Source: RUG13615 sp040307715 (GTDB lineage: Bacteria; Bacillota; Clostridia; Peptostreptococcales; Anaerovoracaceae). Taken from it: a stretch of 10,978 nt of DNA. Of the stretch, positions 1 through 6,763 are shown piece after piece. Below the pieces are notes generated by a model. The model did not search any database and had not been told where the DNA came from. It saw only the letters and a list, made by a program, of their open reading frames with translations. A program made the position numbers and the translations under genes. How positions within the stretch are numbered: position 1 is the first letter of the stretch; each line of letters opens with the position of its first letter. The stretch lies in assembly GCA_040307715.1 (NCBI GenBank), contig JAWRJC010000090.1, positions 1-10,978 on the forward strand, read 5' to 3'.

Positions 1-1
1 G

Positions 2-313
2 CCGGGGGTCGATCTGGATGACTTGGATATCGATCTGGACAGGCCGGGGGTTGATCTGGATGACTTGAATGACCTGGATATCGATCCGGAGGATGCGGAT
101 TTCGACGGGGATGGCTGGGACCGCGGGGAAGCGGTCATGGCGGCGCAGGACAATCTGCGGCTCATGCGCGAGGAAGACCGCGACTATGCGATGGCGGCTA
201 TCGAGGCGGAGGTCCTGAACCTGGATCATGTGCCGGATGAAGATGAACTCGTTGCGATCGCGGACAGCGCGGCGGATGCATATGATATGTCCGAGGATTA
301 CGGGGACTACTAA
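2..313 (+). CDS. Acidic repeat protein, C-terminal part (5' end outside window)
   Basis: The reading frame is open to the left edge, so the gene starts upstream; only about 103 codons are present, ending in TAA at 311-313. The visible N-terminal part holds two imperfect tandem repeats, PGVDLDDLDIDLDR and PGVDLDDLNDLDIDPED, nearly identical at DNA level too (units start at 2 and 44), suggesting recent duplication. The rest is Asp/Glu-rich and non-repetitive, ends in EDYGDY, and has no membrane segment or cysteine. The spacing of acidic residues could suit metal or cation binding, or a flexible linker, but I do not recognise a family. An internal TTG at 23 is not a convincing start because the repeat frame continues through it. 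A hairpin with a T-run at 371-399 probably ends its transcript. Confidence 0.7.
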   Translation, partial: PGVDLDDLDIDLDRPGVDLDDLNDLDIDPEDADFDGDGWDRGEAVMAAQDNLRLMREEDRDYAMAAIEAEVLNLDHVPDEDELVAIADSAADAYDMSEDYGDY

Positions 314-321
314 ATCAACAA

Positions 322-343
322 CAATTCGCAAATTGACGAATTG
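322..343. promoter_or_regulatory. Candidate operator upstream of the ArsR-type regulator
   Basis: A perfect 7-base inverted repeat, CAATTCG (322-328) and CGAATTG (337-343), is separated by 8 bases. Within it, AATTGACGAAT (331-341) is identical to 1821-1831 in front of the transporter gene. The right arm touches the candidate -35 box at 341-346, a position that would suit autorepression. Binding by the downstream regulator is inferred from location and from the shared motif. Confidence 0.5.
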
Positions 344-369
344 AATTATGCGGAAAATTGTTCTATGAT
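341..369 (+). promoter_or_regulatory. Candidate promoter of the regulator gene
   Basis: TTGAAT (341-346) and TATGAT (364-369) are separated by 17 bases, a fair sigma-A-type match. Transcription would start near 376, inside the 5' arm of the hairpin at 371-396, leaving a leader of about 167 bases before the ATG at 543. A promoter closer to the gene cannot be excluded. Confidence 0.4.
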
Positions 370-370
370 G

Positions 371-399
371 AAGGCGGAGGCAGCTGCAACCGCCTTTTT
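371..399 (+). terminator. Hairpin terminator after the acidic repeat gene
   Basis: AAGGCGG (371-377) pairs with CCGCCTT (390-396) around a 12-base loop that itself contains the palindrome GCAGCTGC. The T-run 395-399 follows. It most likely ends transcription of the acidic repeat gene. A transcript starting near 376 from the overlapping promoter would lack most of the left arm and so could escape it. Confidence 0.6.
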
Positions 400-542
400 C
401 AGAAGCCGGCACTGAAAGATCCGGACCGCTGAATGCGCGTCTGAATTGGATGTGGGCCGGCGGAGATGAAATGCCGGGGCAGCCGGCGGGAAGTGCCGAA
501 GCGAGCCGGCGGATTGCAGCATCAGCAGACAGGAGGACCGTT

Positions 543-1649
543 ATGCCGCAGATCACAGACATTGTCAACCGCCCGAACTACAGAGTCGACCTGTATATCG
601 ATCCGTTCCTGGAGACGGTCGCGTGTCTTTCCATACTCAAAGAAGAGGAGAACGACAGCGAGTGGGAGGATTGGATCAGGGAGGTCCGTGATGCCATGGG
701 CGAAGACCTGTGGCAGGAGATGAACGCGCTGTATGACCGCTTCTACCAGCTGCGGTTCCTGATGGATTTCGGGCCGTTCTGCGCGCTGCAGCACAGCGGC
801 AGCGGGACGCTGCACCAAGGGGATTTCCTGGAGGCGATGAAGCGATTCCGCGGGGTCAGCGACAACGATTTCATCCTGTATATGCTGGGCCTTGAGATCG
901 AGCTGGAATCGCCCTACACGGCGCAGCTTGCCGAGAATAAGGAGTATGCCATCGAGCGCATGAAATACCTGTACGGGCCGATCATGACGGACGACGCGGT
1001 CGAGGAGATCTTTGCGGATCCGGCCGGGCTCAAGGAACGGTGCGCCGCATTCCTGGAGCGGTTCTGGGATCGCTATTTCAGTGCGGAATGGGAGCGGATC
1101 GCCCCCTATATCATGCGCATTGCGCAGCGGGAGGAGGGGCGCCTCGTCCTGACGGACATCGCGGCGCTGCTTTCGCAGGATCTCGATCACGTCAAGCGTA
1201 TCGGTGTCAACAAGTTCATCTTTGACGATCAGAAACAGTTCCCGATCGACCTCGAACACCTGCAGGAAGTGCACTTCTTCCTGTCCTCGTTCCTCGGGCG
1301 GCGTCTGTCCTATAACATTCTTCCGGACGAACTGATCCTGGCGCTGTACGTACCGCTTCAGGAGGAGGAGATCGCGGAACCGCCGGAAGAAATTTTCCGA
1401 GCCTTCAAAGGCCTGGCAGACCAGCAGAGGCTCAAGATGCTGCGGTATCTGTGGGGCAGGGAGGCGACGACCAGCCAGCTGGCAGACCTTTTGTCGCTGG
1501 CGGAAAGCACGGTGTCGGTGCACCTCAAGGTTCTTCGGGAAGCAGGGCTTGTCCGGGCGGACCGGCGCAAGAAGAACGTTTTCTACACAGCCAACCGCAA
1601 AGTGCTCGATGAGCTGAACGGGGCGCTGCGGCAGTATTTCCTGAACTAG
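543..1649 (+). CDS. ArsR-type winged-helix transcriptional regulator with large N-terminal domain
   Basis: A 368-residue protein. The ATG at 543 is chosen over the in-frame ATG at 450 because a perfect AGGAGG (531-536) sits six bases before it and the upstream residues look non-coding. Residues about 282-368 form an ArsR-like winged helix: GLADQQRLKMLRYL leads in, SQLADLLSLAESTVSVHL is the helix-turn-helix, and RKKNVFYTAN is the wing. The classical ArsR metal motif ELCVCDL is absent, so metal sensing by that site is unlikely. The first 280 residues are mostly helical, rich in aromatic and acidic residues, and not assigned; they may bind an effector or dimerise. At this length it is about three times a usual ArsR protein. 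A shared 11-base element before this gene and before the next suggests autoregulation plus control of the transporter. Confidence 0.85.
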   Translation: MPQITDIVNRPNYRVDLYIDPFLETVACLSILKEEENDSEWEDWIREVRDAMGEDLWQEMNALYDRFYQLRFLMDFGPFCALQHSGSGTLHQGDFLEAMKRFRGVSDNDFILYMLGLEIELESPYTAQLAENKEYAIERMKYLYGPIMTDDAVEEIFADPAGLKERCAAFLERFWDRYFSAEWERIAPYIMRIAQREEGRLVLTDIAALLSQDLDHVKRIGVNKFIFDDQKQFPIDLEHLQEVHFFLSSFLGRRLSYNILPDELILALYVPLQEEEIAEPPEEIFRAFKGLADQQRLKMLRYLWGREATTSQLADLLSLAESTVSVHLKVLREAGLVRADRRKKNVFYTANRKVLDELNGALRQYFLN

Positions 1650-1682
1650 GAGAGCAGCCTGCGCGGCGGGAAAAGAGAATCG

Positions 1683-1714
1683 AAACAGCCTGCATATCGG
1701 CAGGCTGTTTTTTT
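1683..1714 (+). terminator. Rho-independent terminator after the regulator gene
   Basis: AAACAGCCTGC (1683-1693) pairs perfectly with GCAGGCTGTTT (1700-1710) around a six-base loop, followed by a T-run to 1714. It separates the regulator from the transporter, which therefore needs its own promoter. Confidence 0.9.
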
Positions 1715-1761
1715 GTTGTTTTTCAGTACATAGAAAGTACACAAATATTCAGATATTTCAC

Positions 1762-1790
1762 TTGTTTGCATCGCTCCAAAAGGATATAAT
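1762..1790 (+). promoter_or_regulatory. Promoter of the YkvI-family transporter gene
   Basis: TTGTTT (1762-1767), a 17-base spacer and a perfect TATAAT (1785-1790) make a strong sigma-A-type promoter. The start would fall near 1797, directly before the candidate operator at 1805-1832, giving a leader of about 95 bases. Confidence 0.7.
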
Positions 1791-1804
1791 AAAAGCAACA
1801 AAAC

Positions 1805-1832
1805 GATTCGTTTTATAACTAATTGACGAATC
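1805..1832. promoter_or_regulatory. Candidate operator downstream of the transporter promoter
   Basis: GATTCGT (1805-1811) and ACGAATC (1826-1832) are a perfect 7-base inverted repeat with a 14-base spacer, placed at about +8 to +35 of the predicted transcript, a roadblock position for a repressor. The right half contains AATTGACGAAT, identical to the element before the regulator gene, but the spacing between half-sites differs (8 there, 14 here). The inference is that the ArsR-type regulator binds here. Confidence 0.5.
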
Positions 1833-1891
1833 TAACCGCATTTTTTCTATCAAACAGTTTTTCTGGAGTTTTCAAAGGGAAGGGTAATCTT

Positions 1892-3037
1892 ATGAAAAAG
1901 AAGATCAACTGGAAAGCGGTCTTTACCGTGATGGGCGCGGTCCTCGCGTTCAACATCGGTACTGGCTTTGCCACCGGTCAGGAAGTCATGCAGTACTTCT
2001 CCGTATTCGGCTGGTGGTCCATTCTGGGCGGTGTTGCTTTCGCGGCGACCATGGCGTACGGTCTCTACTGCTTCGCTTATGCATCTGAGAGATTTGGCCT
2101 GAAAGACGGCGAGAGCGTGCTGAAGTACTACCTCGGCAACATCCTCGGCACTATTATCAACTACTTCTACATTTTCTATCTGTATATGTGCGTCATCGTC
2201 ATGTACTCCGGCGCGGCTTCCGCACTGAATGAACAGTACGGCGCTCCGAAGTGGGTCGGCGCACTGATCATCGCGGCTCTCTGCTGCCTGACCTCGCTGT
2301 TCGGCCTGAAGAGGATCGTCGACATCATCAGTAAGATCGGTCCGGTCCTCATCGGCATCGCGCTGATCATCTCCCTGATCGCAGTCATCCAGGGCGCGGC
2401 GAACGGCAGCCTGCACGAAGGCGCGCAGCTCGTTGCCAACGGCGAGATCGACCACATGCAGGCCTCCAACAGCTGGCTGATCGCAGGTGTCATCCTCGCT
2501 ACCAGCACCATCCTCTGGTACCCGAACTTCATGGTCGAGCTCAAGAATGAGAATCCGATGAAGGAACTCATGATCGGCCAGACGATCGGCAACACGCTGG
2601 TCGGCGCGGCGGAAGTCGTCATGGGTCTTGCAATGATCGCCAACATCACAGCGGTCGAAGCACTCGACGTTCCGTTCCTGTATGTTGCGAGCCAGATGTT
2701 CTCCGGATTCGGCTTCATCTATGCACTGATGATCTTCGCAGCTCTGTACACCACCACCTGCCCGCTGCTCTGGTCCTCCATCGCTCCGTTCGCGAAGGAC
2801 GGCACACCCAAGTACAAGGCGCTGGTCGTCGGCGGCACTGTGGTCGGCTTCATCGTTGCGATGCTCGTTCCGTATGATGTCATCATGAACTATGTCTGGG
2901 TCATCTCCGGCTGGGTCGGCGAAGGCGTCATGGTCATCATGATCATCCGTATCATCTACAACCGCATCAAGTACGGTGCGAACTACTGCAAGCCCACTGC
3001 GGAAGCGCTCCAGGCAGCTGCTGCAGCTGAGAAATAA
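1892..3037 (+). CDS. YkvI-family membrane transporter (APC superfamily, COG3949-like)
   Basis: A 381-residue integral membrane protein starting at the ATG at 1892, with AAAGGGAAGGG (1874-1884) as ribosome binding site; an in-frame TTG at 1823 lies inside the operator and is rejected. About ten to eleven hydrophobic segments run from residue 10 to about 360. The first carries FNIGTGFATGQEVMQYF, whose Gly-rich break resembles the unwound substrate- and ion-binding part of TM1 in LeuT-fold carriers. Members of the YkvI family are sodium- or proton-coupled symporter-like proteins with largely unknown substrates, so the cargo here (amino acid-like or betaine-like compounds are possible) is not known. 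The C-terminus is a short Ala-rich cytoplasmic tail. It has its own strong promoter with a candidate operator just after it. C-ending codons dominate by eye, as in the next two genes, hinting at high expression. Confidence 0.85.
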   Translation: MKKKINWKAVFTVMGAVLAFNIGTGFATGQEVMQYFSVFGWWSILGGVAFAATMAYGLYCFAYASERFGLKDGESVLKYYLGNILGTIINYFYIFYLYMCVIVMYSGAASALNEQYGAPKWVGALIIAALCCLTSLFGLKRIVDIISKIGPVLIGIALIISLIAVIQGAANGSLHEGAQLVANGEIDHMQASNSWLIAGVILATSTILWYPNFMVELKNENPMKELMIGQTIGNTLVGAAEVVMGLAMIANITAVEALDVPFLYVASQMFSGFGFIYALMIFAALYTTTCPLLWSSIAPFAKDGTPKYKALVVGGTVVGFIVAMLVPYDVIMNYVWVISGWVGEGVMVIMIIRIIYNRIKYGANYCKPTAEALQAAAAAEK

Positions 3038-3057
3038 AGAACTGTAAACCGAACGAA

Positions 3058-3113
3058 ACTCCCGCGAAATCTGTCCAGTGCGATCGCTGCAACGGCGGCT
3101 CTCTCGCGGGAGT
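3058..3113 (+). terminator. Long intercistronic hairpin, weak terminator or mRNA-stability element
   Basis: ACTCCCGCGA (3058-3067) and TCGCGGGAGT (3104-3113) form a perfect 10-base stem around a 36-base loop that contains the palindrome GCGATCGC (3080-3087). No clean T-run follows (CACTTTATCC), so this is not a standard terminator. It could be a leaky terminator, a processing or stability hairpin that lowers expression of the following pair, or part of a leader structure. No promoter box is visible between it and the next ATG. Confidence 0.5.
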
Positions 3114-3201
3114 CACTTTATCCAGGGAGCGCCGCGGCAGGCAATCGCTGCGGACAGGAAGCTGCGGCGGATCACCGCTGCAGCCTGAAAGGAACCCAAT
3201 T

Positions 3202-4173
3202 ATGGACAAGAAAGCAATCGCACAAAGCATCATTGACAAAGCGATCGAAAGCGGCGCCTGCGCTGCCGGCATCGCCAACATCGAAGATCTCAAGACCATG
3301 CCGTCGTTCGTCATGATGCCCAAGCGGCCGCACATCGACCGCGTCGGCGCTGTCGAGTACGAGACAGGTCTGCCGGAAGGTGTGGTCGCCTGGCCGGAGA
3401 TGGCGAAGTCCATTCTGGTCATCGCGTACTACCATCCGGAAGAAGATGTCTTCATGGACACCTGGATCGACTGGAAGAACCCGCCCGGCAACAAGAACCT
3501 CATCGGTGTCATCCGCGAAACGCGTGCCTGGATGGCGGAAGCGCTTCCCGAGATCGAGACCAAGCCCATGAACTACTACGTCGAGAAGGGCGGTGTCTGG
3601 CTCAAGGACAGCGCTGTCATGGCCGGCATCGGCATCCTCGGCAAGAACAACATCCTCGTCACACCCGAACACGGTCCGCGTGTCCGTCTGCGCGCGATGT
3701 ACATGAGCGAAGACTTCCCGTCGACCGGTAAGCTCGACTGGGATCCGTGCGAGAAATGCCCGGGGTTCTGCCGTCAGGCGTGCCCGCAGCAGGCTTTCGC
3801 GAATGTCATCTACGATCCTGCCGACTACGACGGGCAGGAGGAACTGCCCGGCCGCAACGGCTGCTACAGCCTCATGGAGTGCGACAAGGAGATGCAGGTC
3901 AACGAAAAACGTGAACTGATCGGTAAATTTGAGCTGCCCAAATACGGCGCGGCGGAGTCTATCGTGGTATACTGCAGAGAGTGCGAAGTGAACTGCCCGG
4001 TCGGCAAGGCCCTTGAGAAGGACACCCCGGCGGCCAGAGATTCGGAGAAGATCCGCAACGCTGCCTGCAGCAAGTTCGACGAAAGCGCTATGAAGGAAGT
4101 TCTGGAAGCGCTCTCCGTACCGGAATCTGAATTTGACACCACAACCAAAGCGGCCACGGACGAAGTGGGCTGA
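3202..4173 (+). CDS. QueG-like double [4Fe-4S] cluster protein
   Basis: A 323-residue protein starting at ATG 3202, eight bases after AAAGGA (3188-3193). Residues 141-169 carry AGIGILGKNNILVTPEHGP, the signature of epoxyqueuosine reductase and reductive-dehalogenase-like proteins, whose fold binds cobalamin. Two Fe-S sites follow: C183, C186, C190, C194-P in a CxxCxxxCxxxCP pattern, and C258, C261, C265-P, with C221 and C227 between. It differs from true QueG: it is shorter and lacks C-terminal HEAT repeats and the WGRDYH-type motif, and the position I align with the QueG catalytic Asp (B. subtilis D134, recalled) is Glu128 in VEKGG. A tRNA-queuosine role is therefore doubtful. It is cotranscribed with the MetF-like gene 24 bases downstream, so electron transfer or corrinoid chemistry linked to one-carbon metabolism is a reasonable inference, not a demonstration. 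Confidence 0.85.
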   Translation: MDKKAIAQSIIDKAIESGACAAGIANIEDLKTMPSFVMMPKRPHIDRVGAVEYETGLPEGVVAWPEMAKSILVIAYYHPEEDVFMDTWIDWKNPPGNKNLIGVIRETRAWMAEALPEIETKPMNYYVEKGGVWLKDSAVMAGIGILGKNNILVTPEHGPRVRLRAMYMSEDFPSTGKLDWDPCEKCPGFCRQACPQQAFANVIYDPADYDGQEELPGRNGCYSLMECDKEMQVNEKRELIGKFELPKYGAAESIVVYCRECEVNCPVGKALEKDTPAARDSEKIRNAACSKFDESAMKEVLEALSVPESEFDTTTKAATDEVG

Positions 4174-4197
4174 GCGATTACAAGAAAGGGTGATACT

Positions 4198-5133
4198 ATG
4201 AGCAAGAATATCAGAGAAATTTTCGATGACCGGATGGTTTTTTCCTTCGAAGTGTTCCCGCCCAAGACAGACAAGGGCATGGAAAAACTGTGCGCAGGCG
4301 GCGGCGTTCTGGATCAGCTGTATGAGCTGTGCCCGGATTACATCTCCTGCACCTACGGCGCGGGCGGCACCAACGTCGGCAAGAACCTCGAAGTGCTGAG
4401 CAAGATCCAGAAAGACGGCAAAGCTACTCCGGTCACACACTTCACATGCGTCGGCAACTCCAAAGAGAGCATCGCCGAGCAGCTTCAGACGTATCTCGAC
4501 AACGGCATCAACCATATCCTCGCCCTGCGCGGCGACCTTCCGTTCGGCTGGACCGGTACAGGCGGCGACCTTCACTACGCGACGGAGCTCGTGAAGTTCA
4601 TCCGCCAGGAATTCGGCGACAAGTTCACCATCGCGGTGGCAGGCTCTCCGGAAGGGCACATCTCCTGCCGAAGCCTCGAGGCGGACATTTCCTTCCTCAA
4701 GCAGAAGCAGGACAACGGTGCGGATTACATCATGACCCAGCTCTGCTGGGATATGGATCAGTTCGCGTACTGGCTCGACGCGATCCGTCAGGCGGGCATC
4801 ACCATGCCGGTCGACGTCGGTATCATGCCGGTCATCGACGCGGGCGCGACGATCAACATGGCGCTCTCCCGCAACGGCTGCGTCATGCCGCGTGAGCTGT
4901 CCGAGATCATCTCCCGCAACTGGATCTTCCCGAACCCGTTCGCACCGAACGAATCCGAAGAATCCATCGCGGCGAAGAAGGCGGTCTTCCGTGAAGAGGG
5001 CATCGCCTACACCGTCCGCCTGATCGATGAGTACCGTGCCCTGGGCGTCGATGGCATCCATCTGTATGCCCTCAACAAGTCTGACGCGGTCACCGAAATC
5101 GTCGAAAAATCCGGCCTGATCGACCGGATCTAG
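4198..5133 (+). CDS. metF: 5,10-methylenetetrahydrofolate reductase (MetF family)
   Basis: A 311-residue protein, close to the roughly 300 residues of bacterial MetF. It starts at ATG 4198 after AAAGGGTG (4185-4192). It reduces 5,10-methylene-THF to 5-methyl-THF using FAD, supplying methyl groups for methionine synthesis or, in anaerobes, running in either direction in C1 metabolism. Visible hallmarks are FSFEVFPPKT (residues 15-24, with Glu18 in the place of the catalytic Glu), YGAGGT (53-58), HFTC (81-84) and LALRGDLP (108-115) with Asp113 of the flavin site; IMTQLCWD comes later. It lacks the C-terminal regulatory domain of eukaryotic enzymes. No MetV-type partner is present; instead the upstream QueG-like Fe-S protein may be the electron donor or an accessory factor (inference). 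A strong bidirectional terminator follows. Confidence 0.92.
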   Translation: MSKNIREIFDDRMVFSFEVFPPKTDKGMEKLCAGGGVLDQLYELCPDYISCTYGAGGTNVGKNLEVLSKIQKDGKATPVTHFTCVGNSKESIAEQLQTYLDNGINHILALRGDLPFGWTGTGGDLHYATELVKFIRQEFGDKFTIAVAGSPEGHISCRSLEADISFLKQKQDNGADYIMTQLCWDMDQFAYWLDAIRQAGITMPVDVGIMPVIDAGATINMALSRNGCVMPRELSEIISRNWIFPNPFAPNESEESIAAKKAVFREEGIAYTVRLIDEYRALGVDGIHLYALNKSDAVTEIVEKSGLIDRI

Positions 5134-5171
5134 CAGAGCGGGATCGTAAAGCCTGATACAATGCGAATGAA

Positions 5172-5203
5172 AAAACAGCGGACTTCCGGGTCCGCTGTTT
5201 TAT
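5172..5203. terminator. Bidirectional terminator between convergent genes
   Basis: AAAACAGCGGAC (5172-5183) pairs perfectly with GTCCGCTGTTTT (5190-5201) around a six-base loop. T-runs occur on both strands (TTTT on plus; TTTTTT on minus from 5175-5170), so it can end both the metF transcript and the minus-strand nuclease-helicase transcript. Confidence 0.92.
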
Positions 5204-5239
5204 TACTTCCTGAGGAATCGCGCATCCCCGCCGAACGCC

Positions 5240-6757
5240 TCACTTGACGATCGAGACGATCTTATCGAACAGTTCCGGCGCGTCGACGACGATCAGCGCC
5301 AGCCGTTCGCGCACGCGGGTCATGCCCTGGTAGAACAAGTTGGGGTAGAGGATGTCCGGGTCCGGCTGCGGCGCGCCGTGCAGTTTGCCGGTCTCGTCGT
5401 AGTAGAACGAATCGTCCATCAGCATCACGACGTTGTCGAACTCGCGGCCGATGATCCGCTCCGTGTCGAAATCCTCCTCGAAATCCTCATACGGATAGTC
5501 GTTCTCCGCATAGTTGATGAACGTGTATTCCCGGCGGCGGTACAGCGCCAGCAGTTCCTGCGCTTCCTGCGTCGTGTTCGCGTAGTTGAGCTCCACCTTC
5601 GGGTAGGTGAACTCCGCAGCGAGCGGGTCTTCCCTGTGCGAGAGGTCGCGGAGGCACATAATGAAAGTCTGCAGTTCCCGGCTCCCGCGGATTTTTTCGG
5701 AGAGCACGTACTCCCCGCGGAGCGGCAGGCGGCGGATGCGGTCCACGATCGCGTTCTTGCGGTCGGCGGTGGTGAGCGCCTGCTCCGGGTCGGAGGAGAA
5801 GAGGCAGACCCTGTCGTCTTTTTTAATGGAATCGCACAGCGCCTCGAAGGTGCGGGGCTGCATGCGGTGTGATTCGTCGACCAGGATGAAGTGGTAATCC
5901 GCCAGTGCCTCAGCCGCGTCATCCCCGAGCTGCGCGGACGACACGATGTCCAGCATCGCCATCTCGCGGCTGATCGTCTTCTGTCCGTCTGTGAGATGGC
6001 CGCAGTGGATGATGAGGGTGCGGCCCACTTCGGACAGCGTGCGGGCGAGGTCGTAGAGGAGGAGCGTTTTGCCGGTGCCGGGTTTGCCCGTGATGTGAAG
6101 GAACGCGCCGGACGCATCGGCGGGCGCTTCGCTCAGCGATTCCAGGATCAGCTCCCGGACGCGTTCCTGCGCCTGCGTGAGAAAGTACTCGCCGCGGATG
6201 AACCGTTCCGGGGTCTCGGACGGTGAGATGAGATAGTCCGACGCGCGGAAAAGATCATCGATGTCCGTGAGATAAGGAACATGCATCTTCCCGATCGCAG
6301 CGGCGATCTCCGGGATGTCCGCGGCCAGAAGGGCGCTGCCGTCTTCCGCCAGCCGGTAGCAGGTCAGACTGTCCGTCACGACGGTATACAGATGCAGATG
6401 CTTGCCGAGGTGGGAGAGGTAGTACCTGTTGCGCTGGAGCTGGCGGAGGATCTGGTCCTCCGGCACCTGCTCGGACTTGAGTTCGATGTTGAGGCACGTG
6501 CGGCCGGCCAGTTTGAGCAGGTCGAACTCTTTGCCCACGTGCGGGATCTGGTACGAAAAGAAGAAGCCGTCCAGCGCTGAGATGTTCAGCCCGTTCTCCG
6601 GCATCATGAGCGCGTCAGCAAGACGGCGGAGGGACAGCATTTCGTGGCGCTGCGTGCGCCTTGCTCCCGTCGTCTGGCTGTGGTGCTTTTCTACGATGTT
6701 GAAGGGCTGCTCTTCGCGGATGCGCGAGAGCGCGTAGATGTTGAGCGGCTTTGTCAT
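5240..6757 (-). CDS. PD-(D/E)XK-like nuclease fused to Schlafen-group-3/DUF2075-type helicase
   Basis: A 505-residue soluble protein. The ATG at 6757 gives MTKPLNIYALSRI, a natural N-terminus; the frame is open to 6871 but that extension overlaps the promoter. Residues about 55-120 match a PD-(D/E)XK nuclease core: EFDLL (Asp79), IELKSE (Glu92, Lys94), then QLQRNRYYL. Residues about 195-500 form a superfamily-1-like helicase of the former DUF2075 type (PF09848, recalled): Walker A GKPGTGKT (224-231), Walker B ILVDESHR (291-298), SEKIRGSREL (353-362), IGREFDNVVML (436-446) and YQGMTRVRERLALIV (476-490). All core ATPase motifs look intact. It stands alone between a convergent gene and a divergent operon. 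Proteins with this architecture are of unknown or suspected nucleic-acid-processing and defence roles; the activity here is inferred from motifs. Confidence 0.85.
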   Translation of the reverse strand: MTKPLNIYALSRIREEQPFNIVEKHHSQTTGARRTQRHEMLSLRRLADALMMPENGLNISALDGFFFSYQIPHVGKEFDLLKLAGRTCLNIELKSEQVPEDQILRQLQRNRYYLSHLGKHLHLYTVVTDSLTCYRLAEDGSALLAADIPEIAAAIGKMHVPYLTDIDDLFRASDYLISPSETPERFIRGEYFLTQAQERVRELILESLSEAPADASGAFLHITGKPGTGKTLLLYDLARTLSEVGRTLIIHCGHLTDGQKTISREMAMLDIVSSAQLGDDAAEALADYHFILVDESHRMQPRTFEALCDSIKKDDRVCLFSSDPEQALTTADRKNAIVDRIRRLPLRGEYVLSEKIRGSRELQTFIMCLRDLSHREDPLAAEFTYPKVELNYANTTQEAQELLALYRRREYTFINYAENDYPYEDFEEDFDTERIIGREFDNVVMLMDDSFYYDETGKLHGAPQPDPDILYPNLFYQGMTRVRERLALIVVDAPELFDKIVSIVK

Positions 6758-6763
6758 GAAGTT

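Noticed and set aside
450..542. An N-terminal extension of 31 residues on the regulator from ATG 450
   Set aside because: The ATG at 543 has a perfect AGGAGG six bases upstream, whereas the extension has low-complexity Gly/Ala/Arg composition and no convincing site before ATG 450.
522..1742. A 406-codon minus-strand open frame opposite the regulator
   Set aside because: It runs through the terminator at 1683-1714 and mirrors the regulator gene, whose winged helix is recognisable; no ribosome binding site precedes it.
3080..3087. GCGATCGC, identical to the cyanobacterial HIP1 octamer
   Set aside because: A single copy in a G+C-rich region and nothing else cyanobacterial; chance is sufficient.
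3172..5061. A 629-codon minus-strand open frame opposite the Fe-S and metF genes
   Set aside because: Both plus-strand proteins have clear family motifs and ribosome binding sites. The long antisense frame results from the biased third codon positions and its translation resembles no protein family.
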